In this document: piece by piece, positions 50,375 to 63,864 of the stretch
Position numbering within the stretch: position 1 is the first letter of the stretch
Layout of the letters: every line of letters begins with the position of its first letter
NCBI GenBank assembly: GCA_013399855.1
Contig: VXAY01005610.1
Location: 273,657-337,656 of the forward strand
Length of the DNA: 64,000 bases
Source: Oxyruncus cristatus
Lineage: Eukaryota; Chordata; Aves; Passeriformes; Cotingidae
Direction: 5' to 3'
Translations under genes and position numbers: made by a program
The notes under the pieces: generated by a model
Seen by the model: only the letters and a program-made list of their open reading frames with translations
What the model was told of the DNA's origin: nothing
Database searches by the model: none

Positions 50375-51132
50375 TTAATAAGTTGAAGTTGTGGCAGTCT
50401 GAGGAAGTTCCCACTGATTGGAAAAGGGGAAACATAAGCCCCTTTTTTAAAAAGAGAAAAAAAGGAAGATCCGGGGAACTACAGGTCAGTCAGTCTCACC
50501 TCTATGCTGGCAAGATCGTGGAGCAGATCCTTCTGCAAATTATACTCAGGCACACGGAAAACAAGGGGTTGATTTGTGATAGCCAAAATGGCTTCATTAG
50601 GGGCAAATCTTTCCTGACAGATTTGGTGACCTTCTATGATGGGGTTGGTGGATGAAGGAAGAGCAACTGATGTGATCTACCCGGACTTGTGCAAAGTATT
50701 TGACAGTGTTCCACATGACATCCTTGTCTGTAAATCAGAGACAGAGTTGGGGTTGTTCAGCCTAGAGAAGAGAAGGTTACCAGGAGACCCTATAGCAGCC
50801 TTCCAGTATCTAAAGCGGACCTACAAGAAAGCTGGAGATGGTTTTTTGACAAAGGCATGTAGTGATAGGACAAGGAATAATGACTTTAAACTGAACAAGG
50901 GTCACTTTAGATTAGCAATTAGAAAGAAATTCTTTACTGTGAGGGTGGTGAGACACTGGAACAGGTTTCCCAGGGAAGTTGTGAATGCTTCATCCCTAGA
51001 AGTGTTCAAGGCCAGGTTGGATGGGGCTCTGAGCAACCTGGTCTAGTCAAAGATGTCCATGGCAGGGAGACTGAAACTAGATGATCTCTAAGGTTGCTTC
51101 CAACACAAAACATTCTGTAATTCTGTGATTCT
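50375..51132 (+). mobile_element. CR1 LINE with internal deletion (RT fragment joined to 3' end)
   Basis: The left part (50375-50730) encodes the start of the CR1 reverse transcriptase: WKRGNISPFFKK, then IVEQILLQIILRH, SQNGFIRGKS and, after a frameshift near 50640, DLCKVFDSVPHDIL. At about 50730-50742 the sequence jumps to the 3' region (GAGTTGGGGTTGTTCAGCCT), skipping the RT catalytic centre and several hundred bases. The right part carries GTGGTGAGACACTGGAACAG, GTTCAAGGCCAGGTTGGATG and the end ATTCTGTGATTCT. The frame 50636-51046 stays open across the junction, so the deletion is nearly in frame, but without its catalytic core the copy is dead. Confidence 0.9.
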
Positions 51133-54100
51133 TGCCAAGTATTTGAGAATATGTCTTTACTGTCAGCAACTAATTCTGCTGAAACAGTGGACACAATCAG
51201 AGAGGACTATGAAGCGGATATTTTCTTTCACCTAATGTAGTATTTTTTCAATCAGGATATCAGTAATATTATTAGCTGTTATTAAGATAGTACATGTAGA
51301 TTGGTTATAAGATGTCATTCTAAACGATTATCCTTTTTATGACCAATATTCATAGACAAATATAATGCAATGAAACTATACAATTGAGTTTCAAGCAAAG
51401 GCAAATTCTGATTTAAAATGGAGAAGGGGATTAGTCCTAGAATTGAAAGACAGATAAACAGAAGCTACAGAAAGTCAGGAATAGCAGTTTTTAAAAGCAA
51501 AACAATTAAATGAGTGGTTCAGCAAAAGGTGTTAGGATCAGTTTTGTTTAATGGTATCATGGCTTTTTGAAGTAATTATCCTCTTTTTTACTGTATTTAC
51601 AGGTTATGCAGATCATTGTTAATATAGGAAAGTATCAGACTATCATACAAATAGATGTAGATAACCTGATGGATTAGTGTAACAGAAATGAGATAACACT
51701 TCGGTGGTAGAAACTGTTAGGTCTTTCTGCCTGAGAGTCAGGGAGGAGAGGAAGATTCCTGAGGTACCAAGTGGTATGAAGTTAATAATGATGCCTGTTT
51801 ATCAGTGTGGTTCCAGCAGACCAATATGACTTTAAATAGAGTAGAATCTTTAGTAGAACTAAGAAAAAAATTAGTATCACTTTGAAAAATATTCCTGACA
51901 CTTTGTTATTCTTTGCCTACCCATATTCTGACAATAAGAATTTAGACTGCAATAAGTATTGCCAAGGATGCCTCTGTGTATTCAGGTAGTAAAGGCATAA
52001 AAGAAACACCATTATCCCTAATGCACACTAGATAAACTACACACTGTGATAAACTATCAAATATATTTACTATTTCTTCATGTATTTTATGTATATCATG
52101 CATATCTGTGAGCACTTGATTCCCATGGATTTGGGTCAACAAAGTTGCTAAGCAAGAAAAGTAAGAGTTGCCTAGATAAGCAGAATCCTAAGAGGAACCT
52201 ACACACAGTTGCCAGATGTATGGCTGTGGGTGCAGGATTCCTCTAGTCCATCCTTACGGCAGAACTGCTTTGCCAAGTCAAAGAGAAGAGGTCAAAGGAT
52301 ACTAAGGCATTCTGGAGCTCCCTGCTCTAGAAGTGTAGAGTTTGGCAAATGGTCAAAAGCTGGCCAAAAATGTGTAAGTGCAGGTAGGAGGGTTACAGTG
52401 CACACTTAATGGACTTTTCTGGGCTTCAGGTAACATCTTTGTGAAGGACCAGACTCTGCCTTTGTGGTCAGTTTGGTTCCTCAGGGGGATGTAGCACTTA
52501 CACCGTGGAATACAGTAAGCCAGTGCAATAAATTGAACCCTAGGAATATTTTCAACTATTCTGTATGACTGACATGCAGCTTTATGTGTTGAGGCTATTG
52601 TGTGTAATATGTATGGAAAGTAAGCCAGAAAATCAGAGAGCCTGAAATCATTATACCTGAAGGTTATCTTGTGAGAATAAAGAAATGTGCAATCATTTCC
52701 ATTGGCATCTGTTACTATATAGCCTGGAGATGGTTTTGCCAGCCATTTGGAGAATAACTGTTTTCTTCTATAAGTATATAGAGTTTCAATATTGCCTTAG
52801 GGATTTTAAAAGTATTATTGTTAATTCAGTTTTCATTTGCCAAGTATATCTTAAATAGGTGCCAAGAGGTAGACATGATTGTTTGGAATGTCGTAGGTAG
52901 ACACTTCAGGAAGAAAAAGAATTTTGAAAGGACATTTATTTTGATAGTTGTGATTATTATAACTGCCTTGTAGCAAAAACAGACATTACCCTCTGTCTGA
53001 GTCCTTTATGAGTTTTATTCTTTGCAAAGATAGAGGTTTTTTATCTACTAACGGAGAGGTTTGGTTTTTTTCTTTTTTTAAACTAAGGAAATTCACACAA
53101 TACAAATTACTGTAAGACATTCTCTGAGGTTCAAGTCACTCACCCATATTTTAAAAGCAAAGACACAAAGTCCATATCTCTGATCCAAGAAAAGGATTAT
53201 AGCAATATTATATTAGTTCTAACTAGTGATTTTTAAGTGTCTTTTGAACTGCATCCAGACACTTGTTAATAAAAATACTGGTATCGTTAAATATACCTTA
53301 AAATTATTAACTTTGGATCCTTAGTTTCTGTTAAGATTTTCCACAAATAAGGAGCAACTTTATTGCCTCAAAAGTTGTAGATAAGACTGTATTAAATGTA
53401 ATTTTAAACTTCCTCTTTGGCAACAAAAGAAAGGCTTTGCTACCTAACCTAAAGATTTTGAAAAGAAAATAAAAGCTTTACTTAAGCCAGGTAGGGGTAG
53501 TACAGCATTGTGCTGCACCACAGAGGAAGGCTGGAATTTTGCCTTCAAACTATCTGAAGGGACAACTTTTAGAGGTGCTCAGCACTTGCAGCTGCAACTG
53601 ACATCTATTCAAATACACTGGTTTATTTTATTTATTATTTATTCTATACAAACCGCTTACAAATATTAGGATGAAAAAATCAACCACTCAAAACTAAGTT
53701 AATGAAGTATTGTCTGGATTAGTTTCTCTATAATGTTACTCTGACCAGATAACAGTAACAAATGGAGTTGTTGGAGACAGGTCTTAAAGTTTTAATCCGC
53801 CAGAGAGTACAGAGTTCTTTTCTTTGTCCTTCCACACATGTAGTGTCATGTTTACAAACCTTTTAAAATATAACCTTCACTGTTGTCTACTTGATCTGTC
53901 TTTCCAAAATTATAAGCACTCAGAAAGGTGGTTGCAAATCGGGAAATGTATGTTGTGTAATTACACTGCAACGCAAAATTTTTTGTTGGTTGCCTAAATG
54001 GTCCATATGCTTGTGATTTGTGAGTACTATGGTTCTATACCCAAGCCATAAGAACCTAATAGTATCACCCAGTACCCCATAGTATTGATGTGCAAAGCCA

Positions 54101-54740
54101 CTAATGTCCATTAAGCAGCTCAACATTGCATCAATAAACACCAGATGAGGTAAACTACTATATCAGTTTCACTGTAGGTCTGACTCATGTGTGGGGAAGG
54201 TTGGGTGAGGTCGTGTTTTGCACTAAGGAAAAACACCAGTTGGAAAAAGGAACAGTATCTATGAAGGAAGAAGAGATCCTAGGGAGAGGGGAAAAAAGAA
54301 GCTGAATACTTGAAGGAACTCTTAACATCTAAACACAACAGGTATGTTGTGAATGTGTTAATTAACTTTCTCTGTGTAATCTTAAAGCTTTACTAGACAT
54401 TGTTCCTTTGTTATTCTGGTGTTAACCTTCTTCATACCCATGTCTTTCTTTTTAAAACAGAGCTTATATCGATTGGGTATCACACTGGTGATTAGCAGTA
54501 GTGGGATCTGAAGCTATATCTTATTAGGAAAGAATATCCTCTGCAGAGCAGACCCTGAAGAACTGATGTCCACTGTAGTCTCCACTGTTTTGTGGAGATT
54601 TGCTTCAGACTGGTCCCATGGATTGGTTGCCATTAATGAAAGGAACAGGTTCAGGATGCATGCTTGGTTTACTTCCACCTAAAGGAAGTCCAGTTTGTAG
54701 TCACTAGCCAAAGATAATCTGTAGCAATTGACCAACAATA
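51133..54740. other. Unique AT-rich interval
   Basis: About 3.6 kb with no recognised gene or repeat. Open frames at 52209-52409 (plus) and 51942-52142, 53920-54141 (minus) lack motifs. The last 270 bases could be decayed internal sequence of the LTR that follows, but I cannot show it. Confidence 0.45.
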
Positions 54741-55152
54741 TGTACAGTGGAAGAAGTCCTGCCAGAGATGGACTTCTGAAGCTAATAAAGGAATTAGCAA
54801 ACCTGTTTTAAGAACTGATTGTAATGCCATATAAGTAAGTGCTACAAGGAATCCATCTTTACCTAAAGTACTGTCTTCTTCCCAGGATACTTTGGGACAA
54901 CCTCTGTGTATATCTTGACCCCTGCACCTTTCCCCATTGGCTGTGAAACCTTGCCCCTATGGGCGGTGGCTAAGGTATTCTCAGCTCCTTGATTGGGTGT
55001 ATGCTAATTTCCCCAAACCCGTAAGTACCTGGACCCTAGAATAATAAATCCTGTTTCCTGCTCGTCTCCCGGCGTGGTCTCTGTGGTCGTGGTTTGGGGC
55101 TCTAGGGATCCACATGGCCAGGAGAACCAGGGGGAACAATCCCCCTCCAGCA
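54741..55152 (+). mobile_element. Solo LTR of a third family (ERVK-like, family C)
   Basis: It starts TGTACAGTGGAAGAAGTCCT and ends CCCCCTCCAGCA. Inside are ATTAGCAAACCTGTTTTAAG in U3, a CCCCATTGG box near 54942, and AATAAA at 55043-55048. TCTCCCGGCGTGGTCTCTGT follows in R/U5, then GGGGCTCTAGGGATCCACA. The layout (TG...CA ends, polyadenylation signal in the last quarter, CpG-bearing U5) is that of a retroviral LTR, and the pattern recalls avian ERVK LTRs. No matching target duplication is visible and no primer site follows. The left boundary is the less certain one. Confidence 0.65.
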
Positions 55153-56109
55153 TAAGGACAAACATCTAACTTCTGGAGGTACCCTACAAAAAGTGGGAAT
55201 TATTGGGAGATTTATTTCAAAAGTCCACATGCAATGCATTAAATGTTATTGTAAAGCCAGCCTTTGTATTGACTGCACAAATCCTTACTTTTGGAGAGCA
55301 ACTGGTAACAATGTTATGCTGTCAGCCTCTCTGTGGGCACACAAAGTAACAGATGTCACAGGTACAGGCAGGTAGCCAAAGGCTAGTGAGACATGAATTG
55401 ATTTGAATCTGCTCTGGGCACTGAAGAAGAAAGTGTTTAACTGAGCGCAGACTCTTCAACCAGTTTTCTTCCAAGCTTGTCTCCATTCTATTTTTTTCTA
55501 ATGGCAGGGCTTCCCCTGACACCTTCTCTACTGCAGTTCTAACATGCACCTGATTTCAGTTTCACTCTTCTTGCTCAGACACATCCTTTCTCTATTCTTT
55601 CTTTCTAAGAGGTAACTCTTGTCTTTCTTCTGCATCCTAATCCAATCTCTCTTCTTTCTTGCCTCATCTCTGCAAGTCCTGAGCCAAAATTTTTCAGTAA
55701 TGTTACAGAGACAGATGGATTCTGATCAGTATGCAGGATACAGCTGAACTTTTTTTTTTTCTTTCTTTCTAAAAGGAGAATAAAACTTTGCAGCTAAATT
55801 AGCAATGCCTTGTATTTTCAAAGCAGGATGGCAGGCTGATGAAATGTTTTTAAACAAGAGACACACATAACATAAATAATGTAAAGAGTCAGATAAAGTT
55901 TCTGTGCTTGCAAAACATATGTTTGACAATTTTGGTGTTAGTTATCAAGTTTAAATAATTCCTTTTTTTTTCATGAGCCTGAGGAAAAGAATGCCCAGAG
56001 TGGCTCTTGGGTCTGTGTTGAACTGAAAAAGTCAAAATGTGTGGCCACAACTGGCATGGATACTTTAAGCTATTTATGTTAATGTACCACTGATGTATAT
56101 GACTGAACC
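55153..56109. other. Interval between LTR and pol relic
   Basis: No gene recognised. The expected 3' LTR of the minus-strand ERV is not here. Open frames at 55193-55375 (plus), 55322-55549, 55726-55929 and 55889-56119 (minus) have no motif. Confidence 0.5.
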
Positions 56110-58640
56110 TGGCCCACACTGGGTATCTAGCCCATACAGGTGTCTTAGAAGGTGAGAGTAATTAACAACATGTGCTGCTTAGTTGCCAGTCAGAGTTAAA
56201 ACATGACAGTCCTTTTATGGTATATAGTGTGGGGTGTTGTTATCTCAAAGGGTTCAAGGTAGTGATGGATAGGATTGGAATGTGGCAGATTGAATTTATA
56301 CATACATGTTCCCTCTTGCACCGTTTATCATATCTGATACAGAGAATGATGGCTGAAATATAAATATTGGGAGGCCTGGCAAACTGATTATATCACAGGC
56401 AGGTATAACCCAGGCTGTCTTCCCCAGCATATTTTTCTGTGGACTACAGTGACTTTATCCCATTCTTCAGTGCATGAAAGTTTTGATTGGTTGTGGCCAG
56501 CTCTAGTGTTGACTAATCAGGTGGTTTTTGCTAAATGTGTTTCCCAATGTTTGAAGGTCCAACTCTCAGTGTAGTCTTTAGCAGTCCATTTTATAATTTG
56601 ATTTTCCTGGAGGCTGATGCATGATAGGGGTTGTGATATAGCCACTCAATGCCATGTTCTTTGGCCCAGGTGTCCACGAGGTTGTTTCAGAAATGAGGCT
56701 GGTTGTTCTAAATCAACTCTTTCTGTGGGCCATGTTGCCATAAGGCTTGTTTTTCAAGGCCCAGCGTAATGTTCTGGGCAGTGGCATGGGACATGGAATA
56801 TGCTTCCAGCCACATGGCAATTGCTTCCATTGTTGCAAATGCATCGTGCTTCCCTTGGGAGGTTTGCAAGAGCATGATAAATTAAAACTAGCAAATCTCT
56901 ACATGCTTGTATTTTCATCATCATCCTCCATACCAGCGAGGCTTTAACCAGTTGACTTGCTTGATTGCAGTGCATGCTCCACATTCATGGATAACAGTGT
57001 CCATGGTAGAGTCCACCCATCTCTGAGAGATCACAAGTCCATCTCTCCATTGCATCTCTTCCTTTCTGGCCTAAGGTGCCATAGATGCACTGACCTGTAA
57101 ATAATTCACCAGTCTAGATCCACTTGAGCCACTTCAGCCTTGGGAGCCTGATCCACATGCTGGTTGCTCTGATGTTCTTCAGTGGCGTCTGTGTGATGTA
57201 CTTTTACAAACAGGTTCTCCACCTAGGCAGCAATATCTTGCAACAATGCAGGAGCCCAGATAAGTTTGCCTTTGCACAGCCAGTTGCTCTGTTTCCCTTG
57301 CTAAAACCATCACCAGAGGACGTTTGCCATCATCAGCCAACATAGCTATCTCTACAGAGCACTGGACAATAGCAATGGCTAAAGTTATTTGAATGGCCTT
57401 AATTTCTCCAAATTACCCCAATTCACCTTCTTCTTTGTGAGTTTCTGTAACTTGTTGAAAAGGGCTTCATACAGTTGCTTTCCATCTACGATGCTTTCCT
57501 ACAGTACAACAGGACAGATCTGTGAACAGTGCCTTTTTCTTGAGTTACCCTTGGTGCTTTCTTTCAGAGGCTCCATGTAGGGTCATTCTTCCAAGATGCA
57601 GTGTAGACTGCATTTTTTACGTCTTTTCCTGCCTGGGTTGGCTCAAGAGTTACCTCATGAACTATCTTCCAGTTAATTTGTTCAAAAGTTAGTTGTTGCT
57701 CAGGACCCCATTTGAATTTTTCTTCTGACAGGTCACTTGATAGAGAGGACTTACAATCAGTCTGAAATCTGGAATGTGCATTCTCCAAAAACCCTCAACG
57801 CCTAAGAAAGCTTGAGTTTCCTTTTTGCTAGTTGGTGGGGACATTGCTGTTGTTTTGGTTTTCACATCCATTGGGATCTGATGACATCCATACTGTCACT
57901 TTATTCCTAAAAACTGGATCTCCTGTGCAGATCCCTTTACCTTACTTTTTATGGTAAAACGAACTTTCAGAAGTATTTGGACTATTTTGTTCCCTTTCTC
58001 AAAAATGTGTTCTGCTGTGTTGCCCCATATGACAATGTTAGTGTATTACAGGTGTTCCAGAGCTTCGCCCTGTTCCAATGCAGTCTGAATCAGTCCATGG
58101 CAGATGGTAGGGTTGTCTTTCCAACCCTGGATCTGTTGACTCAGTATACAGGATGTCTGTCCAAGTGAAATGAAACTGGGTCTGAAATTGAATCCAATCC
58201 ACACTGTCCAGTAAATCTGGTTGGCCTCTTTCTCCCCTTGGCTGGATGCAAGGCCCCTCAATTCCTGGTCATAGTATTCATAATTCACTTGTAAGTATGA
58301 ATCAGAAGTCCCTTTATTCTACTCTGTTCAGGGAACTGCCCACTGGAAATTGGAGTACATATTTTCATTTTGTGATTGTTTTTTATTGCAATACACATAC
58401 CCATGCCGCTGCCTCCATGGCCAAGGGAGATTTTCCATCCCAGTTCTTCATGTCCTCTCTGTGGTCATGCAGATTAAACCATAGGGTGGCCCATGGTGTC
58501 CATGAATTCTATCTCAACTGAAACTAGGGCAACAGTATATCCTCTTGAGCAGAGGAATGCTTACTCCTAGTAGCTGAGGTACTTGTCCATACAGGTGGGG
58601 CATAGAGAATATCCTCTTTGAATTACTCAAACTCCTGGGA
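56110..58640 (-). pseudogene. Decayed ERV gag-pol relic (RT, RNase H region, integrase)
   Basis: Minus-strand pieces of a retroviral polyprotein lie in order from right to left. At about 58640-58340 there is a degraded pre-pol segment with a stop. At about 58288-58046 lies an RT palm segment with the GWKDNPTICH stretch. At 57871-57564 the RT thumb/connection includes QAFLGVEGFWRMHIPDF. At about 57280-56750 the integrase N-terminus includes IHECGAC, the C-x2-C half of the HHCC zinc site at about 56992-56972; integrase-like sequence continues to about 56380 and perhaps 56110. At 58052-58029 the YXDD catalytic box position reads stop-Y-T-N with a residue lost. Frameshifts separate the pieces, and the total is shorter than an intact pol. 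It is non-functional. Confidence 0.75.
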
Positions 58641-58879
58641 GAGTTTCTCCAGCAATAAATCTACTTAATTATCATCATCATGGCTAGGCTTTGTGAACGA
58701 AGATTTGAGAAGGACTCTATCCACGCTTGCTACAAGCATGCTGATGGCTAAAAAGGCCACTGCGAGATAGACAAGTCTGGTTCCAACTTAATTATATGAG
58801 TTGAGAAAAATACTGGGTCACTAATATTGGGAACAGATTAATAAAGAATGCACTCTTGTGAGTTAGGCTATAAGACACT
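58641..58879 (-). mobile_element. ERV leader or gag remnant
   Basis: Minus-strand sequence between the LTR and the pol relic. One frame encodes a hydrophobic stretch (LVYLAVAFLAISMLVASV) followed by KPSHDDDN at 58800-58670. It runs without a break into the pre-pol segment, so I treat it as part of the ERV. The tandem-repeat leader of the plus-strand provirus is absent, as is a readable primer site. Confidence 0.4.
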
Positions 58880-59392
58880 TGTGGTGTGTTAAACCCAGTA
58901 AGAAGCCTACCACCACCAGTCTCTCACTCACTCTCCCCCAATGGGATGGGAGAGAGAATTGTAAGGATCAAAATGAGAAAACTCTTGGGTTTAGATAAAG
59001 ACAAATTAATAAGTCAAGGAGGAAAGAGTGGGGGAACCAGCAACACCTTTTGCAAAAACTGTAGCTCACCACCAGCAGACCAATGCCCAGTCAGTCCTTA
59101 ATCAATGGCAACTTTGGGAAAACTACCACCCAAGTTTAACAGTCATCATGATGCTATATAGTGTGTAATGCCTCTTTGGCCATTATGAGTCAGCTGTCAT
59201 GGCTGGGTCCTCTCTAAGCCTTTCCACTGCTGTGGCAGGGTGAGAAACAGAGAAGGGCTTGATGCTGTGCAAGCACAGTTCCACAATAACCAAAAGATTA
59301 ATGTGTTAGCAACACTGTGTTGGTCATCAGTCTTAAATGTAGCACCATATGGACGGCTATAAAGAAAACTATATCCGTCCCAACCCAGTACA
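58880..59392 (-). mobile_element. 5' LTR of the minus-strand ERV (LTR family A)
   Basis: Read on the minus strand it begins TGTACTGGGTTGGGACGGAT and ends with GGGTTTAACACACCAC, parallel to the TGTGC...TTTAAACCATGACA ends at 2636-3218. Shared blocks include GTTGCTAACACATTAATC, CAGCCATGACAGCTGACTCA, TATA-like ACTATATAG at about 59159-59151, and GAGAGACTGGTGGTGGTAGG near the U5 end. It is 513 bases. The open frame at 58886-59101 (plus) is antisense to it. Confidence 0.75.
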
Positions 59393-62300
59393 ACAGTTGA
59401 AAAGTCATCTCTGGCTCAGGAAGTCCTGATTTTTTTGACAGTTGGAAGATGGATGCTTTTATCTCTTCTCATTTCCCATTTTTCACATGTTTTCTTAGAT
59501 TCTACTGCTTGTTTTTAAAGAAAGAAGACTATGACAAATGAACTTTGGATCTCCTTCCAGTGAGACCATTCTTCAGGCAGATAGATATATACAGCTTCTG
59601 TACTTCATGGGGACCATATGGTGATTAAGAACTAATTTGTAGGACAATGTATTTTAAGCTGGCACTAGCCTAAAATTAACTACTGGACCGATTTCACTCT
59701 GGTCTAACTTGTTTTAACTTTTATTTCTCTGATAATGTTTTAGAGCACCATAATTTAAGATAACTCACAATATTTTCAGCACAGGTATTTGTAAGACAAT
59801 GATATTTATGATTATACACTCACCTTGTAATTATACTACGTATATATTTATAGACATAATATACTCTTCTTCATGTAAGTTATAAGTGTTTCATCATTAA
59901 AATATCAACTATAATTAAGAAAACATAGATTCAGGCCACATACAACAAAAAGGCATCATTTGTGGTGATATAATCTATTTTATATGCTTTAATAGTTATC
60001 CACATGGCAATAAACAGAACTGTCAGAGGTTGTACTGACTGGCCCCTTACCAACTGAGTGTCTTTGCACTTATTTATTGACAAGAAGGAAGTCCTCTTCC
60101 CTTTCTAATACAGACAACACGATGACATGTTAGACAAAGACCTAGCAGCAGTACAGGGGTTTGATAAAGGACTGACTGATGTTCTCTTATTTCTTCATTT
60201 GCCTACCTTTCCATCTTCAATTTACATACTGCCATTGGAGAAAGAGATAGCATATACTCTAGAGTTTTTCAATCAATCTTACCTTTCTTCAGCCTCATTA
60301 AATCACTCAGTTCACCGCTGTGAAAATGATTTGAGTGTCTCTATTTGTTAAAATCTATGATACTCTGACTGTGTAGAGAAACAGGTTCATTTTACTCCAG
60401 ACTGGTAGCTACTGTAGACCTCATTAATTTAAAACAAATCAGGTGTGAAGGTTATTTATTGCTTGGCAGATTGAACACATTTTGAAAGGTTAGTCAGAGT
60501 GGCTTATTTTGCAACCAAATTATACTCACCAAAATGCTTTTGGCTTGTTCAAATTTTATTTTTTTTTTTTAGCCAAGAAATAACATAACCTTATCCTTAT
60601 AAACAAGACCTTTGTTTAAAACAAGTTGAAATTATTTGTTGCATGTCCAAACAGAAGATAAAAAGAAAGAACTTAGAAAGTTCACTACTACCTTATTAGA
60701 GACAGGATGTTCTGCACCACCATTTGCCTCTCCACCCAGCTGCTCTATGCTAACATACTAATTATTTTTGTACCATGAACAAAAGAGGACAGTCTCAAGA
60801 CCACAGGAGTATTCAACATATTCAGATATTCTCAGGTGCACCTGTCAAGTGGGCAGATATATTGTATTTGAAATACGAAGCTGGTCATTAAGTTCTTATA
60901 ACTGCTGCCCAGAAATCTTTAATTCTTTACTGTGACAAATACTGTACAATACAGGGAATGGAATCACAAAACAAAGAAATTAAAGCAATGGAGGTGTTAA
61001 CTTAGATCATCCTCAAAAAGTTGGAGAGTGTAGCTCCCTATACTGCAAGCCTCACAAGTGATACAAAAGTCGTATGGTAAATGTAGATGGTGACCAGTAA
61101 AGAAGATGACCAGTTTTTAAGCCTTGAAGTGTGGCTTTTAGAATAAGGTAGACAGAAAGGTAGAAGGGTATTGAGCAGCTGAGAGTGAGTACTAAATTAA
61201 TAAGAGCTTTAGAGGTTTTATTTTTTCAATTATTGTTTGCACAGTTTTTTACACAATGGTCCACAGACTCTAATTTTTAGTCTTTATATACCACCTAAAG
61301 AGACCAACTTGCTCAAAAACAAGATAGAAATTTTCGTCTTGAAAGATGAGAGGTGAAGAACTCTTGCACTTGTATTAACTGGGCTGATCCAAAGACAGTT
61401 TAAAAAGGGAGCAGCTGGGTTGGGAAATTACAGTGAACAGGGGGGTAACTTATTGCTCAGTGATGGGGGTTCACTCAATAGTAATAACAGACGAAATCAA
61501 GTAAACTTCCAGAAGAAGAAGAAAAAAAATCAAATACACTCAGAATGCTGCAGATTTATGCAGTAATTGCTGTGTCATAACTACACATAAGACACCATTG
61601 CTGACCTGTTGTCTGAAAAAAACAAAACCATTAGTAAATGTAAAACAATCTGATATCTCAAAGGACAGCAAATTAATCATTAATAATCAAGCATAACTTT
61701 TCCATTTTTCTGAGGCTTGAAATACAAGTGCACTGTTGGCCAGAGTATCTGCAGTTTGGGAAGATATCCAAATCCAAAATATTAATCATTTTTCTGCCGT
61801 AAAAAACATTTACAAAGCCATCTTCAGCAGCCCCACAATATATGAGGTAATGAAAGATGGTTGCTTAAAGTATAAATCTTTTGGTCCGTTGGTAATGCTT
61901 AGTTCAGAATTATGTACATCTGTTTATGTAACTTTATAAACTTTCTGATAAAGCTTCACTACATGGATCAGTGACTCTGTCCTGACCTGGCTATTGCTGC
62001 AATCATCAGCTGAAGTGATTAGATGCAGACTGTGCTTTGTCTTTGCCAAAGTTAACACCCCTGCAGAAGTTCTTGTCATTCACCTAATCTTCACCCAGTG
62101 CCAAGTTTGGTAAATTCACAAGTGTGGGGGGACTTCACACAAGTCTTTCTATACCTTAGGGAAGACTATTCGTGGGCTCTGCTGAGAGGACAGGCATTTC
62201 TGGAGGCCTCATCTTTGCCAGGAACTGTTAGGAAGCTGTTCTACTTGATCTGTAAGACCTGGGGAGATGACTTTGGGAAAGACGGGGTCTTGTCTCGTAT

Positions 62301-63864
62301 ATGGTTTGCAATTATGCTAGCACCAAGAGTGTGCAGAGAGTCTGAAGTGCATAAATATTGCACCTGTGTCTTGGAATTTTTTTTCTTTTTCTTCCAAGTA
62401 CCATTGAGAATTCTCCTGCTTATTACATAGCAATAGAATAGTTATGAACTAATTAAAAAAAAAAAAAAAGAACCTTGGTGCTGGTTTAGAAATTATGTAA
62501 ACCTGAATCACACAGAACTGAAAAATCGGCCACCACCAAAGATCTGTGTGGTGCCCAACTGTTGCCATTTCAAATGAAGCCTCTACCTTTGATTAAAATC
62601 ATATTATTCCATGTTAGTGGTTATCACTGAAGAAACAGAGCAAAACATCCCCTTAATTAGTGATTAAAATGATCCACGTAGTAGCTGACTAATAATGATG
62701 TAGAAAATGGCTTTTATAGATGGACAAACAAATCCTTCCTGGATTTGCAAAGATTATTATAAGGGACAAGTCCCAGTATTTCATTTCAGAGCAGAGCAGT
62801 GGGATTCCCACATGCTGAAGAAGAAAATTTTGAAACAGAATTTTCATAGTCCAGTGTAACTGTGGAGGAAAAATAAAGAAAAAGAAAAAAAGAATATTTC
62901 TCTTGAATCAACACAAGAATCTTCTTTTAGGAAAAGGATCTGGCTTTTTGGCATGTTCTGAAACTCAAGCTGTAGTGAGGCTCACATACCTATATTTGTG
63001 CAACCTGGCATACAGGAACTTGTTGTTGCAATAGCCAGAAGTAGGCTTTGCTTCCTCGGACAAAAATACTCATCCAAAAAGAGGGAACATAGCATCCCAA
63101 CACAGATGTAAAATTGTTACTGTCATTGAGGTAAAGGAAAAAATAAGGAAATATGTGTATAAATGCTCAAAGCAAATGCTTTGCCTAGAGAAAGCAAGCA
63201 GCATATTGTTAATTTCTTAATTCTATAGGTATAAACTGAACATAATCTTGTCAGTAATAAGAAGAATTTGTATGCTATGCATCATTATATTTATCTGAAT
63301 CATTGAAAGGACAGCAATGACTATTGCATTAATCAAAGCACTTCAACTAATTTACTGGAGGAGCAATTAGCAGATTTACCTTTTACACTTCCCCAGTGGT
63401 GAAAATTTTTTTTTTTACTATGGCCCGCACAAGCACAGGAACTGTTAAATCATTAAACCAATATTTTAGGTATATAGGCTTTTCATCCTTAAAAAAAATA
63501 CTTAAATAAAGATTAGATTTTCAAAGCTTCTTTGCACTCATCATTTCACCTTATCATGCCTCCAAGAAGATTTCCAGAACAGTTAGTTCCTCGGAAAGTG
63601 TTTTCACTAAATGGGAAAAAAAGCATTTTGCAAAGCTAATCCTAATTGTTGCTGCTTTCTAAAACTCCTAACTATAATGCTTACTACCTCTTTGCAAAGT
63701 AATAATCTTTATGTCCTTTTTGCAATAAACATAAAATACAAAATATTATATTTTGTAATAGAACCAATTTTGATACAAATTTCTCAATAGAGAAGAAAAT
63801 TTGGATGTAGTAAGTTAATAAGTTTTCTGTTATTTATTGTTATGACTATATGTTACTATGATTT
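59393..63864. other. Unique AT-rich interval
   Basis: About 4.5 kb with no recognised gene or repeat family apart from short poly-A/T runs (for example 62454-62469). Open frames at 60127-60351, 61736-61939 and 62098-62430 have no motif; the last ends in a T-rich run. Confidence 0.5.

Noticed and set aside
58665..58800. RTE LINE 3' end on the minus strand, suggested by a GATGATGATAATT stretch and the RTE fragment at 63.9 kb
   Set aside because: The same reading frame continues into the ERV pre-pol segment, so it is better explained as part of that ERV.
62098..62430. 110-codon open frame
   Set aside because: No motif, ends in a T-rich run, and has no splice or promoter context.
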